Source: Rhizobiales bacterium IMCC20636
Lineage (GTDB): Bacteria > Pseudomonadota > Alphaproteobacteria > Rhizobiales > GCA-2746425
Assembly (NCBI GenBank): GCA_016865015.1
Contig: CP018226.1
Span: forward strand, 1,519,001-1,583,000
Reading direction: 5' to 3'
DNA length: 64,000 bases
Each line of letters opens with the position of its first letter. Positions within the stretch are counted from its first letter, which is position 1. The notes under the pieces were generated by a model. That model was not told the origin of the DNA. It worked only from the letters and a program-made list of their open reading frames with translations, and ran no database searches. The translations under genes were made by a program, and so were the position numbers. Below are positions 41,490 through 50,645 of this stretch, piece after piece.

Positions 41490-42425
41490 GCCGAAACTGC
41501 CGGGCACATGTTTGAGAAATTTGAGAGGCTGGTTGTGGGAACAAATACTGAAACAGTGTCTGAGACAGTGCCAATTCGGCGTCCGCGACCGAAGCTGAAT
41601 CCGGTTGCAGAGGGGATTTTGACCGATATGTCTGATGAGGAACGGTTGATCCTTGCGGCGGAGATGGCCGGGTTCGACGGGCGCAGGCAGACGGAGACGG
41701 CAGAAGCCTTGCGCAAGGCGCGCTTTGATGTGCAACGAAGCATGGCGCTGGATCTGGAAGACATCAAAGCCGGGCGGCTTTCGACGGTCTGGACAGAGTA
41801 TGGATACCCCAAGCCGGTGCGCGATGTGCTTGGGGACGCGGCCTATCAGAGCTTTGTGGATGACCGGCTGGAAGCGGGCATGATTTCACATGCAACAGCT
41901 GGCCTGCATTTGATGCAGGATGATACGTTGCAGCGCATTGCTGATGGTTCAACAATGCCTGAAGCGCCGCATGAGAAGCTTGCCGAGTTGATGACGCCCA
42001 AGGTGCTGGCGGCCACGGCAGAGCGTGCCAAAGCAATATTGGAGATGCGCCGAACCAATCCGTCCGACTCTGTGTTGCTGTCTGCTGATTTAAGCCAGCG
42101 CAAAGCCCGGTTTGATGCAGCCTTTGAGGCTGGTGAGGCCGTTGATCCTGACGAAATGGATGCATTTCTGTTTTACCACGAAGCAGCACAACGGGAGCTC
42201 GGGATTGCAGAGACGGCCATCGAGATGCTCCCGACCAGTTGGGCGCGGCAGGTGGCAGATTGGTTTGACTCGCTGCCGGCTGACAATGGCACGCTGACTG
42301 ATCGACGGATGCGTGAGGCGGAGCTGAAACAGCTTTATGACGCGCTGCAAGACAGGTTTGGGCCGCGCACGGACGCCGTGATTGCCTATAGTCTGGCATG
42401 GGCAGACGAGGCTTCGGCAGGCTGA
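41490..42425 (+). pseudogene. Phage virion-associated protein, C-terminal part after TAG
   Basis: In-frame continuation of the preceding gene: 311 codons to TGA, helical and acidic throughout (MSDEERLILAAEMAGFDG, AELMTPKVLAATAERAKAIL, MREAELKQLYDALQDRFGP). The first internal ATG is 41508, preceded by GCCGGGCAC without a Shine-Dalgarno. It could be made separately from 41508, but interruption of one gene by an amber codon explains the layout better. Function is probably structural or DNA-ejection related, by position between TerL and portal. Confidence 0.6.
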
Positions 42426-42476
42426 ACTTCGGACCGGCACCAACTTCAAATTTTCCGGATATTGAAAGGGGAATTC

Positions 42477-42566
42477 ATGTTTCATGACACGAATTTGGCT
42501 GTTCTGTCGGCTGTTGCATGTGCGCTGGCGCTGGCCGCGGTGATTGCGTTTGCCCCGCCGATTTGA
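42477..42566 (+). CDS. 29-residue phage membrane peptide
   Basis: A tiny frame with a strong AAAGGGG ribosome site 6 nt before ATG. After FHDTN it is one hydrophobic helix (LAVLSAVACALALAAVIAFA) ending PPI. TGA 42564-42566 is followed one base later by the GTG of the next gene. The strong initiation signal makes it credible; the role is unknown, perhaps membrane-associated assembly or lysis timing. Confidence 0.6.
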   Translation: MFHDTNLAVLSAVACALALAAVIAFAPPI

Positions 42567-42567
42567 G

Positions 42568-43143
42568 GTGGGACCAGCCAATGTGCGCGATGTTTCTTAT
42601 ATTGCAGGCCAACTGAGATCGGCCGACCAGCGGGAAGTTTTCTGCCAGTTGCCGGCCGATGTCAGCACCGGGGACATTGGCCATATCTGCACCCGGCCGG
42701 GAACCAGTTTTGTCGCCTATTGGAAAGGCCGACCGGTGATGGTGTTTGGCTTTGATGCCATTACCCTAGCCGGGAATGCGCTGAATGCCTGGGCGTTTGG
42801 CACAAGGGACAGCTGTTACATCATGGGCGATCTGACCCGATGGGTGGTCGATACGCTGTTGCCGGACTGGCTCAGCAATGGCGTCACGCGCATCGAGGCG
42901 CGCTCCATCGCCAGCCACAGCACCGCGCATCGTTGGCTGAAAACCATTGGCGCGGTGGAAGAGGGGCCACTGACCGGCCTTGGCCGGGATGGCGAGGATT
43001 TCATTTTATTTGCATGGCACCGCAACCGGCTGGAGCAGACGCTTCGGCTGGTGGGCCGATTTACGGAGACTTTCAAAGATGTGCATGTCGAAACCGAAAA
43101 TTGCGAAACCAAAACCGTTGCCAACCGCACCAAGGCGCGATGA
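42568..43143 (+). CDS. GNAT-like phage internal virion protein
   Basis: A 191-residue protein with an acetyltransferase-like fold: VRDVSYIAGQLRSADQREVF at the start, FVAYWKGRPVMVFGFD in the core strands, and IEARSIASHSTAHRWLKTIG with EEGPLTGLGRDGEDFILFAW at the end. T7 gp13-type internal proteins and phage GNAT proteins share this layout. GTG 42568 is chosen because it lies one base after the upstream stop; TTG 42544 would add eight residues. Confidence 0.65.
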   Translation: MGPANVRDVSYIAGQLRSADQREVFCQLPADVSTGDIGHICTRPGTSFVAYWKGRPVMVFGFDAITLAGNALNAWAFGTRDSCYIMGDLTRWVVDTLLPDWLSNGVTRIEARSIASHSTAHRWLKTIGAVEEGPLTGLGRDGEDFILFAWHRNRLEQTLRLVGRFTETFKDVHVETENCETKTVANRTKAR

Positions 43144-43285
43144 AGAGGCCTCTCTGGTTCAGGATGCGCGCCGCCGTGCACGCAATGCAAGAGGCGTTGC
43201 CGGATCGGTGTTTACATCTGCGCTTGGGGATGTCGATTTTGGCCAGAATGTAAGCCGCGCGACACTGCTGGGACAGAGCGCCTAG
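43079..43285 (+). CDS. Small phage protein preceding portal
   Basis: A 68-residue basic protein (SKPKIAKPKPLPTAPRRDEE, RRRARNARGVAGSV, ending SRATLLGQSA). Short proteins with the same proline/lysine start and TLLG end are regularly encoded just before the portal gene of alphaproteobacterial podoviruses. ATG 43079 has GGAG 10 nt upstream and lies inside the GNAT gene. TAG is immediately followed by the portal ATG, a genuine terminal amber. Confidence 0.7.
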   Translation: MCMSKPKIAKPKPLPTAPRRDEEASLVQDARRRARNARGVAGSVFTSALGDVDFGQNVSRATLLGQSA

Positions 43286-45004
43286 ATGGGGGTGGTGGAA
43301 GACCTGCTGGACAGGCAGGCCGCCCTGGCCAAGGAGCGCTCCCAATGGGAGCAGCATTGGCTGGATGTTGCCAATTATGCATTGCCGAATGTGGATCGGT
43401 TCGACCGGATGTTCAACTCTGGTGCAGGCCAGCTAGACAGTTGGGCAAGTGGCCCCAATGGAGCTGATCGGGCACGCTCGATCTACGATACTACCAGCCT
43501 TTGGGCGGTGGATCGGGGTGTTGCGGGCTTTATGTCCTTGATTACACCGCAATCGGAAAACTGGCATGGCATCGCCAGTGCCGAGGTGATGAGCGATGAT
43601 GTGGATCATGCCACCGAGGTATGGTCGGACCGGTTCGCCAATTATCTGCACAAGATGCGCAACAACCCGCAGACCGGATTCTGGGTGGCCCACAAATCTG
43701 CCCTGCGCGCCATGTGGGCGCTGGGCACCGGCATCCAGTTTGTCAGCGAGAATTTGCAACGCGGTGCCGATGCGCCGATGTCCTATCGCTATGTGCAATT
43801 GTCAGAGAGTTATCTGGCAACCAATTATGAAGGGGTGGTCGATACCAATTTCCGCTGCTTCACCAAAACGGCGGCGCAATGTGTGGCCAAATGGGGTGCG
43901 CGCTGCTCGGCGGACGTGCGGGCCAAGGCAGCAGATGCGAAAACCCGCGACCAGATGGTTGAACTGGTGCATGCGGTTTTGCCACGGGCCGAACGTGGCT
44001 CTGGCCTCAATACCAGACGCAATGCGGCCTGGGCGGAGTTTTATCTTGAGCGGCGCAGCAAGCATGTGCTGCATGAGGGCGGCTACAATGCCTTTCCCTA
44101 TGTGGTCTATCACTGGAACCAGATGGGCCATCAAGCCTATTCGGAAGGGCCGATGGCGTTGGCTTTGGCCGAGGTGAAAAGCCTGAATGCGTTGTCAAAG
44201 GATGCGTTGATGGCCTCGCAGCAGGCGGTCAACCCGCCAACGGCCAGCATTGATGACGGGTTTGGACGGGTGAATTTGAACCCCGGCAAGAACAATCCTG
44301 GCCTGATGTCCCCGGAAGGACGGCTGCTGGTGCAGCCAATCGTGACTGCGCCGCGTCCGGACTTTGCCGAAAGCATTTTGAACATCAAGCGCGAGCAGAT
44401 CAAAGAAAGTCTCTATGTGAATCTGTGGCAGTTGCTGATGAACTCGCCTGGCATGACAGCCACGGAAGCGCTGATCCGTGCCGAGGAAAAAGGCCAGTTG
44501 TTGGGGCCTGCAGCGGCGTCGCTTTACACCGGCATTGCCCGTCTGGTGGATGTGGAAACTCAATATCTGGCAGACCGGGGTGCGTTTGAGCCGGATCAGC
44601 TGCTGGCACTGCCGGATGCGTTGCAGGGAAAGGACATTGCCGTGCAGATGGACACGCCTCTGGACCGGATGCGACGTTCTGGCGAGGTCACTGGCATGCA
44701 ACGCACGCTGGAGTTTGGCGCAAGCATTGCGCAACTCAAGCAGGATCCGAAAATTCTGGAGAAATTCAACGCCGACACAATGCTGGATACAGCACGCAAA
44801 GTGTTTGGTGCGCCCGCCGCTATGTTCAAAACCGAAGAGGAACTGGAAAGTGCCCGTGATGAGGTGGCACAGATGGAGCAGATGATGCAGGCCATGCAGT
44901 TGGCACAAGCAGGCGGCGCTGCCGCCAAAGCTGTGGGTGAGGGCGCGCGGGCGATTGAAGGATCGCCGACGCTGGCAGCCATGGCTGCGGGATCGCAGGA
45001 ATAA
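43286..45004 (+). CDS. Portal protein (T7-like head-tail connector)
   Basis: The 572-residue protein has the podovirus portal layout: LAKERSQWEQHWLDVANYAL and PNVDRF at the start, SIYDTTSLWAVDRGVAGFMS, a middle basic domain, and NPPTASIDDGFGRVNLNPGK before the C-terminal helical barrel, ending in a Gln/Met-rich MEQMMQAMQLAQ segment. Portals form the dodecameric ring through which DNA passes. It starts directly after the previous stop. The gene appears intact. Confidence 0.9.
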   Translation: MGVVEDLLDRQAALAKERSQWEQHWLDVANYALPNVDRFDRMFNSGAGQLDSWASGPNGADRARSIYDTTSLWAVDRGVAGFMSLITPQSENWHGIASAEVMSDDVDHATEVWSDRFANYLHKMRNNPQTGFWVAHKSALRAMWALGTGIQFVSENLQRGADAPMSYRYVQLSESYLATNYEGVVDTNFRCFTKTAAQCVAKWGARCSADVRAKAADAKTRDQMVELVHAVLPRAERGSGLNTRRNAAWAEFYLERRSKHVLHEGGYNAFPYVVYHWNQMGHQAYSEGPMALALAEVKSLNALSKDALMASQQAVNPPTASIDDGFGRVNLNPGKNNPGLMSPEGRLLVQPIVTAPRPDFAESILNIKREQIKESLYVNLWQLLMNSPGMTATEALIRAEEKGQLLGPAAASLYTGIARLVDVETQYLADRGAFEPDQLLALPDALQGKDIAVQMDTPLDRMRRSGEVTGMQRTLEFGASIAQLKQDPKILEKFNADTMLDTARKVFGAPAAMFKTEEELESARDEVAQMEQMMQAMQLAQAGGAAAKAVGEGARAIEGSPTLAAMAAGSQE

Positions 45005-45009
45005 TCAAG

Positions 45010-45342
45010 ATGATCAAACTCCGAGGGCTGTTTGCACGCGGCCTGCGCAGAAGCGCGGCTGCGCGGCTGTTGCTGGCCGGTGCGTATAGGCGTGTGCTGG
45101 TGACGGGCCATGCCTCCCAGCAGGACCGGGATCTGGTGCTGGCCGATCTGGCCAATCAAACCGGATATTACCGTGTTTCGACGGCAGAGACGCCGGATGC
45201 GGATTTGAGATTTGCAGAGGGCAAGAGGTTCGTGATGGCACGCATTCTCCACCATCTGCGGATGCCTCGTGAACTTCAGCAACAGCTGGAGGACGCGGCA
45301 CGGCAGGAGCAACTCACCAACACAGAAGAGGGTGAAATATGA
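45010..45342 (+). CDS. Bbp19-like phage protein
   Basis: The 110-residue protein matches the Bbp19 domain pattern: a basic leader, then VLADLANQTGYYRVS, and ADLRFAEGKRFVMARILHHL, as found after portal genes in BPP-1-like and related podoviruses. Function is unknown, probably head assembly. It lies between portal and scaffold, and its stop overlaps the next start (ATATGATG). Confidence 0.75.
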   Translation: MIKLRGLFARGLRRSAAARLLLAGAYRRVLVTGHASQQDRDLVLADLANQTGYYRVSTAETPDADLRFAEGKRFVMARILHHLRMPRELQQQLEDAARQEQLTNTEEGEI

Positions 45343-46223
45343 TGGACGAAACAGCTTCCGGTGCTGCCGGGCAGGGCGCTTCTCCAAACAGCATGGGCGG
45401 TGACAACGGATCTGCGACCGCTGCGATTGCTGCAAATCCTTTCGACGGTCTTCAGGCAGAAGGCAGCCGTGACTGGATTGAAAAAGCAGGAGTGAAAGAT
45501 GTTGAAAGCCTTGTGAAAATGGCACGCAATTCCGAACGTTTGATCGGGAAATCGTTCCAGAAACCGGGGCCGGAGGCAACGCAAAGTGAAATGGACGCAT
45601 TTTATCAGCGTCTGGGCCGTCCAACGGAGGTGTCGGGCTACGAACTGACACCGCCTGAGGACATGCCGGAAGATCTGCCATATGACACGGAATTTGCAGG
45701 AAAATTTGCAGAAACCGCGCATAAATTTGGCATGTCTGCTGAACAGGCCAAGGGTCTTCATGATTTCTATGTTCATGAGATGGTCGGCGGCTATCAGGCC
45801 GGTCTGGATGGCCATGTTGCCCAGTTGGAAGAGCGCACCAGTGCTGCCACAAGCCAGCTTGAAAAAGACTGGGGTGCGCAGCAGGGAACGCCGAAATTCA
45901 ATGAGCAGGTGACCCTGGCAGACAGGGCCATTCGTGAGTTGGGTGGAGACACGCTTCTGGACGGGTTTGAAGCGGCCGGCATGATTGGGCCGCAGGGCAT
46001 TATTCTCAATCCGGCCATTGCCAAGGCGATGGCCAATGTGGGGCGAGAATTGTTTGGCTCATCTGGCGGGCTGGCAATGGGTGGCAGCAGTTCTGCCGAC
46101 AACCCGTTTGCCAAGGACAGCCAGAATCTCACTCAGCAATCTGAACTTCAGCGCAATGATCCAAGACGCGCAAGGTCTCTCATTTTGGCGGCGGGCCGAG
46201 ATCCGTCCAATTGGGGCCTTTGA
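45339..46223 (+). CDS. Phage scaffolding-type protein
   Basis: The 294-residue acidic, helical protein has IEKAGVKDVESLVKMARNSE and YELTPPEDMPEDLPYDTEF, followed by FGMSAEQAKGLHDFYVHEM and a helix pair. This is the usual sequence style of capsid scaffolding proteins in podophages with Bbp19. The position between Bbp19 and major capsid protein agrees. The N-terminal 40 residues are glycine/alanine/serine-rich and likely disordered. Confidence 0.75.
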   Translation: MMDETASGAAGQGASPNSMGGDNGSATAAIAANPFDGLQAEGSRDWIEKAGVKDVESLVKMARNSERLIGKSFQKPGPEATQSEMDAFYQRLGRPTEVSGYELTPPEDMPEDLPYDTEFAGKFAETAHKFGMSAEQAKGLHDFYVHEMVGGYQAGLDGHVAQLEERTSAATSQLEKDWGAQQGTPKFNEQVTLADRAIRELGGDTLLDGFEAAGMIGPQGIILNPAIAKAMANVGRELFGSSGGLAMGGSSSADNPFAKDSQNLTQQSELQRNDPRRARSLILAAGRDPSNWGL

Positions 46224-46243
46224 TTCAAGGAAAGTCGTTACTT

Positions 46244-47269
46244 ATGGCACAGACACAAATTGCGGACCTGGTTACACCCGAGGTCTATCTGAATTACATG
46301 CAGGAAGATTATCCGGAACGGAACCGCCTGTTGCGCTCCGGAATTGTCGTTCCGCCCCCTGAAAATGTCCAAAGCCAGATGAATGCCGGTGGCACGGTGA
46401 TCAATATGCCATTCTGGGATGATCTGGGACGGGGAGAGCCCGACATCATGTCGGATGATCCAAACACCAGCGCAACGCCGGACAAGGTAAGCGCGGACAA
46501 GGACCAGGCGGTGAAGCATTTCTGGCATAAATCCTGGTCGAGCATGGATGTGGCAGGAATGGTGGCAACCGGTCGGGCCAAAGACCCGGTGCACCAGATT
46601 CTGAGCCGTATGGCGACCTGGTGGGAATCTGCTGAACAGGGCGCATTGATCGCCTCCACCAAGGGTGTGTTTGCGGATAATGCGGCCAATGACAGCGATG
46701 ACATGACCTATTCGATTTACAGTGATGTCGTTCCAAGCTCGATTGCGGCTGCCAATCGCATTTCCGGCGCTGCGGTGCGCCGGGCGCGGGTGACGATGGG
46801 TGACTATATGGACGAGTTTGCAGCCATTGCCGTGCATTCCGCCGTCTATGTGAACATGGCGGACAATGACGAGATTGAATTTATCAAACCATCTGACGCC
46901 ACCGAAATTGCCATGTTCCAGGGTATGGAAGTGGTGGTGGATGATCGTATGCCGGTGACCTCTGGGAGCAATTCTCCGGCCTATACCTGCTACCTGTTTG
47001 GCCGTGGCGCATTTGCCTTTGCCGATGGGGCCGGAGCTGATCTCGTGGCTTTTGAGACCGACCGGGAACCGGCTGTGGGGAATGGTGGCGGTCAGGACAC
47101 CGTGCATACAAGGCGTCATGCGTTGTTGCATCCGCGTGGTGTGAAATTCACCAGTGCGAGCGTAGCGGCACTTTCCCCCTCATGGGCGGAACTTGCGGCT
47201 TCGGCGAACTGGGATCGTGTTTACAATCGCAAGAACATTCGTCTGGCTCAATTGGTGGTCAACGCCTGA
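46244..47269 (+). CDS. Major capsid protein
   Basis: The 341-residue protein has the HK97-type N-terminal pattern (TQIADLVTPEVYLNYMQED), GGTVINMPFWDDLGRGEPDI, DKDQAVKHFWHKSWSSMDVA and a C-terminal RRHALLHPRGVKFTSASV with RKNIRLAQLVVNA. ATG 46244 follows AAGGAAA. A rho-independent terminator lies directly after it, which fits high-level capsid expression. Confidence 0.88.
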   Translation: MAQTQIADLVTPEVYLNYMQEDYPERNRLLRSGIVVPPPENVQSQMNAGGTVINMPFWDDLGRGEPDIMSDDPNTSATPDKVSADKDQAVKHFWHKSWSSMDVAGMVATGRAKDPVHQILSRMATWWESAEQGALIASTKGVFADNAANDSDDMTYSIYSDVVPSSIAAANRISGAAVRRARVTMGDYMDEFAAIAVHSAVYVNMADNDEIEFIKPSDATEIAMFQGMEVVVDDRMPVTSGSNSPAYTCYLFGRGAFAFADGAGADLVAFETDREPAVGNGGGQDTVHTRRHALLHPRGVKFTSASVAALSPSWAELAASANWDRVYNRKNIRLAQLVVNA

Positions 47270-47332
47270 CGTCCGGATCGTATGGCCAACTGGTTGCGAA
47301 AAATATCCGGCATTGACCAAACCGGACCAGAT

Positions 47333-47361
47333 GGGGTCGGCAGTTTGCCGGCCCCTTTTTT
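47333..47361 (+). terminator. Rho-independent terminator after capsid gene
   Basis: GGGGTCGGCA (47333-47342) pairs with TGCCGGCCCC (47346-47355) with one G-T wobble and a 3-nt loop, followed by six T's. Confidence 0.85.
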
Positions 47362-47376
47362 ATTGGAGTTTTGAAA

Positions 47377-47619
47377 ATGGCAAAATCAACAACTGTCGAG
47401 CCCGGGACCGCGCAACTGAAAAAACTGATTGCCTGTGAGCCTGATACTGCGCGCGCAGCGCATTTCCGGAGGGTGCTGGAGGGAACGGCACCCTTGGAGG
47501 CGTTGACCGGCAAGAGCGATCTGCAGCGGGAACGGCGGAATGCCCTGATTGCTGCGCTGCCGCCGATCAGGCCAGTGAATACCGCTTCACCAGCACAATT
47601 TTCCGGGAAAGGAGCTTAG
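47377..47619 (+). CDS. Small phage hypothetical protein
   Basis: An 80-residue protein with GGAG 8 nt before ATG. It has two basic helices (ARAAHFRRVLEGTAPLEALT, LQRERRNALIAALPPI) and ends with TAG, 3 bp before the next gene. Located between capsid and tail tubular A, so a head-completion or connector role is possible. Family not recognised. Confidence 0.6.
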   Translation: MAKSTTVEPGTAQLKKLIACEPDTARAAHFRRVLEGTAPLEALTGKSDLQRERRNALIAALPPIRPVNTASPAQFSGKGA

Positions 47620-47622
47620 GTC

Positions 47623-48210
47623 ATGCCATCCAGTTTGGCTGAAATCGATGTCTGGAACATGGCGCTGGACATGCTTCATGAAGCGCCTGTCTCATCACCC
47701 AGTGAAGATACCAGTGTGCGCTTGTGGTTTTCCCGCAATTTTGGCCAGACGCGGGATAGTGAAATGCGGAAATTTGCCTGGAATTTTGCGCTGGCGCGCG
47801 TGCAACTTGCTGCCAGTGTCGAGGTTCCTGCGTGGCGATGGCGCTACCGATATGAATTGCCGGGTGATTGTCTGCGCATGATGGCCCTGCGTCAGGACGG
47901 GGCATTGAATGGCGCGCTGATACCCTATGAGCTGGAAGGTGATGCAGTGCTGACTGACGCGCCAGCACCGTTAAGATTGCGCTACATCAAGCGCGTCACA
48001 ACAACCGGCCTTTGGGATGCCCTTTTTGTGGATGTGGTGGCTGCCAAACTGGCGGCCAAGATGGCCCACTGGCTGACTGGAAAAAGCTCATATGTGCAAA
48101 TCGCAGAGCAGATCTATCAGCAGACCTTGCGGGACGCACGGCGGATCGATGCGCTGGAACAGTTTCAGGAAGATCTGGATCAGAACAACGTCATTCTGGT
48201 GCGCGGCTGA
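47623..48210 (+). CDS. Tail tubular protein A-like (T7 gp11 type)
   Basis: The 195-residue protein has the gp11 pattern: LAEIDVWNMALDMLHEAPVS, LWFSRNFGQTRDSEMRKFAW, then WRWRYRYELPGDCLRMMAL and LRYIKRVTTTGLWDALFVDV. In T7 this adaptor forms the upper ring of the tail below the portal. Its TGA overlaps the start of the tail tubular B gene (TGATG). Confidence 0.85.
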   Translation: MPSSLAEIDVWNMALDMLHEAPVSSPSEDTSVRLWFSRNFGQTRDSEMRKFAWNFALARVQLAASVEVPAWRWRYRYELPGDCLRMMALRQDGALNGALIPYELEGDAVLTDAPAPLRLRYIKRVTTTGLWDALFVDVVAAKLAAKMAHWLTGKSSYVQIAEQIYQQTLRDARRIDALEQFQEDLDQNNVILVRG

Positions 48211-50645
48211 TGAGTGTTTATCCAATTCAGGCCAATTTTACCCGCGGTGAACTGGGCCCCCGATTGCATGGTCGCACAGACCTTGATCATTACCGGGCCG
48301 GTCTGGTGAGTGCGTTGAACTGGCAGGTGATGAAGGAGGGCGGGGTGCGGCGGCGTGTCGGCACGTTGTTCGCCGGTGCGGTCAAGGACAGTTCCAAGCA
48401 GGTTCGACTTGGCAAATTCGAATTCTCGACATCGCAAAGTTACATTCTGGAATTTGGAGAGGAATATATTCGGTTCTGGACGAATGGTGGCCGGGTGGAA
48501 GTGGCCGATGTACCGGTTGAGGTGGTGACGCCGTATCAGGAAGCTGATCTGTCCAAAATCCGCACAGCGGGTGCTGGTGATGAAGTTTACATGGTTTGCG
48601 AGGGATATGCCCCACGCATCCTGACACGCCTGTCTGAAACAAGCTGGGCATTGTCAAAATATGTTGCAAAAGATGGTCCCTATCTGGATGCGCATGATGG
48701 ACAGACAGTTTTGACCCCATCAGCACGGAATGTGCTTTCTTCGGGATCAATCAGCTCCAGCGGAAGTGGTGAAGCGAACCTGCTGGACCTCAATCCTAAA
48801 ACGGACTGGGCGCAGGGCGGTGGAGCGGTTTCGACCGTCACGATCAATCTTGGTCCGGGCAATGCCGAGGTCAGTGACTCCTACAGTTTGCAGGCTGATG
48901 ACGTTGCCCCAAATCAAGCGCCCTCGGAATTCAAACTGCATGGCTCCAACGATAATTACACCTGGGTTTCATTGGACAGCCGGTCCAATGAAACAGGTTG
49001 GGGACGTCATGAGATCCGACATTTTGATTTCGATAACACGATTGCCTTTCGCTATTATCGTCTGACGATTACTGCGGCAGAAGATGAAACCGACAAGCGG
49101 ATTTCAGAGTGGTTCATCAACAGGGCTGCCGAGGATCAGACACCATTTGCCATTACCGCCTCATCAACTGACGGGATCAACAATGATGCGGGATTTCAAT
49201 CCAGTGATGTGGGGCGATCGTTACAGGTCACAGGCTCGGACGGGTACACACGCTGGTGCCAGATAACGAGTGTGACATCACCAACTGAAATCCTGGTTCG
49301 AATGTATGGCAAATGCCTACCTGATACGGATTCCTTCAGCCGTTGGAAACTTTCACAATGGTCGGACGAGCTGGGCTGGCCGCAGCAGATTGCGTTTTTC
49401 GAAGACCGGTTGACATTTGGAGCGACCGCATCGTTTCCGCGTACGCTGTGGTCAAGCCAAACAGGTGATTATGACAATATGGGGATCAGCTCCCCCAATG
49501 AGGATACCGATGCGCTGAACATGACCATGAATGGTGGTCAGTTGAACCAGATCCAATGGGTGGCAGAGGGGTTTGATCTGCTGGTTGGCACATCTGGTGC
49601 GACGCGATCAATTCGTGCCAATGACGGCAACAGTGCCATAACCAATGAAAACAAGCGACAGCGGCGGGAAACCCAGGAGAAATGCGCTGCAATTGAACCG
49701 GTTTTTGTTGGTGAAACCGCGTTCTTCGTCGAGGCTTCGCGAAAATCCATTCATGAGTTTTTCTACGATTTCAACAATAATGGGTATCGGACGCCGGAAC
49801 TGTCTATTCTTTCCAGGCATCTGCTCAATGCCAGGATTACCGAGTTGAGCTGGCAGGCTTCGCCGGAGGGGTTGCTGTATGCGGTGACTGAAGATGGTAG
49901 ATTGGCGGTGACAGTGCTGGAAAAAGCACAACAGGTGGCTGGCATGACCCCGTTTGAAATTGCCGGCAGCTCGGCTGATGCAACTGGCGTGGTAGAGTCT
50001 GTTCAGACAATCTCCGGTGATACTGCCGATCAGACATGGCTGGTGGTGCGCCGGACCATCAATGGCAGTTCTGTTCGCTACATCGAGTATTTCAGCAATT
50101 GGGAAGACGGCAATGCGGTGGAAGACGGAGTGTTTGCCGATAGTGCGCTGCGCTATTCAGGCGAGCCGGTCATATCGATCAGCGGTGCGGACCATCTTGA
50201 AGGCGCACTGGTGGGTGTTCTGGCCGATGGGATAGATCTGGGTGACATTGCTGTGAGCGGCGGGATTGTTGCGTTGCCGGACGATTTGTCGGCTTCAAGA
50301 ATTACCATCGGGCTGCGGTATAAATCCTCCGGCGAGACGCTTCGTCTTCCACAGGCTGGCAACCGGGATGGAACGGCGTTGGGGCGCCGAAAGATCATCA
50401 ATACCGTTGCCGTGGATGTTCAGGAAACTGCAGGGTTGAAAGTTGGAACCGCGGCGCGACTGGAAGATGTCACATCGCGGGCCATGACGGATAATCTGAA
50501 CAGTCCGCATCCGCTTGTGAGTGGGGTTCGTTCTGTCCCAAGTCAGGATAATTGGCGAAACGGTGGCGCATGTCGTTTCGAAACAGATGCAATGTATCCG
50601 GCGACCGTTCGAGCGGTTTTGCTGGGTGTGGAAGGAGAACCATAA
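48210..50645 (+). CDS. Tail tubular protein B-like nozzle with discoidin-like insertion
   Basis: The 811-residue protein begins YPIQANFTRGELGPRLHGRT and has MKEGGVRRRVGT and FEFSTSQSYILEFGEEYIRF, the start of gp12-type nozzle proteins. Later it has GWPQQIAFFEDRLTFGAT and WVAEGFDLLVGTSGATRSI. Between about residues 180 and 310 lies an F5/8 type C-like domain (KTDWAQGGGAVSTVTINLGP, SEFKLHGSNDNYTWVSLDSR, AFRYYRLTI), which may bind surface sugars. The nozzle forms the lower tail. The gene overlaps both neighbours by a few bases. Confidence 0.85.
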   Translation: MSVYPIQANFTRGELGPRLHGRTDLDHYRAGLVSALNWQVMKEGGVRRRVGTLFAGAVKDSSKQVRLGKFEFSTSQSYILEFGEEYIRFWTNGGRVEVADVPVEVVTPYQEADLSKIRTAGAGDEVYMVCEGYAPRILTRLSETSWALSKYVAKDGPYLDAHDGQTVLTPSARNVLSSGSISSSGSGEANLLDLNPKTDWAQGGGAVSTVTINLGPGNAEVSDSYSLQADDVAPNQAPSEFKLHGSNDNYTWVSLDSRSNETGWGRHEIRHFDFDNTIAFRYYRLTITAAEDETDKRISEWFINRAAEDQTPFAITASSTDGINNDAGFQSSDVGRSLQVTGSDGYTRWCQITSVTSPTEILVRMYGKCLPDTDSFSRWKLSQWSDELGWPQQIAFFEDRLTFGATASFPRTLWSSQTGDYDNMGISSPNEDTDALNMTMNGGQLNQIQWVAEGFDLLVGTSGATRSIRANDGNSAITNENKRQRRETQEKCAAIEPVFVGETAFFVEASRKSIHEFFYDFNNNGYRTPELSILSRHLLNARITELSWQASPEGLLYAVTEDGRLAVTVLEKAQQVAGMTPFEIAGSSADATGVVESVQTISGDTADQTWLVVRRTINGSSVRYIEYFSNWEDGNAVEDGVFADSALRYSGEPVISISGADHLEGALVGVLADGIDLGDIAVSGGIVALPDDLSASRITIGLRYKSSGETLRLPQAGNRDGTALGRRKIINTVAVDVQETAGLKVGTAARLEDVTSRAMTDNLNSPHPLVSGVRSVPSQDNWRNGGACRFETDAMYPATVRAVLLGVEGEP

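Noticed and set aside
44596-45852. 418-codon minus-strand open frame
   Set aside because: Shadow of portal, Bbp19 and scaffold genes, which have clear family motifs and ribosome sites.
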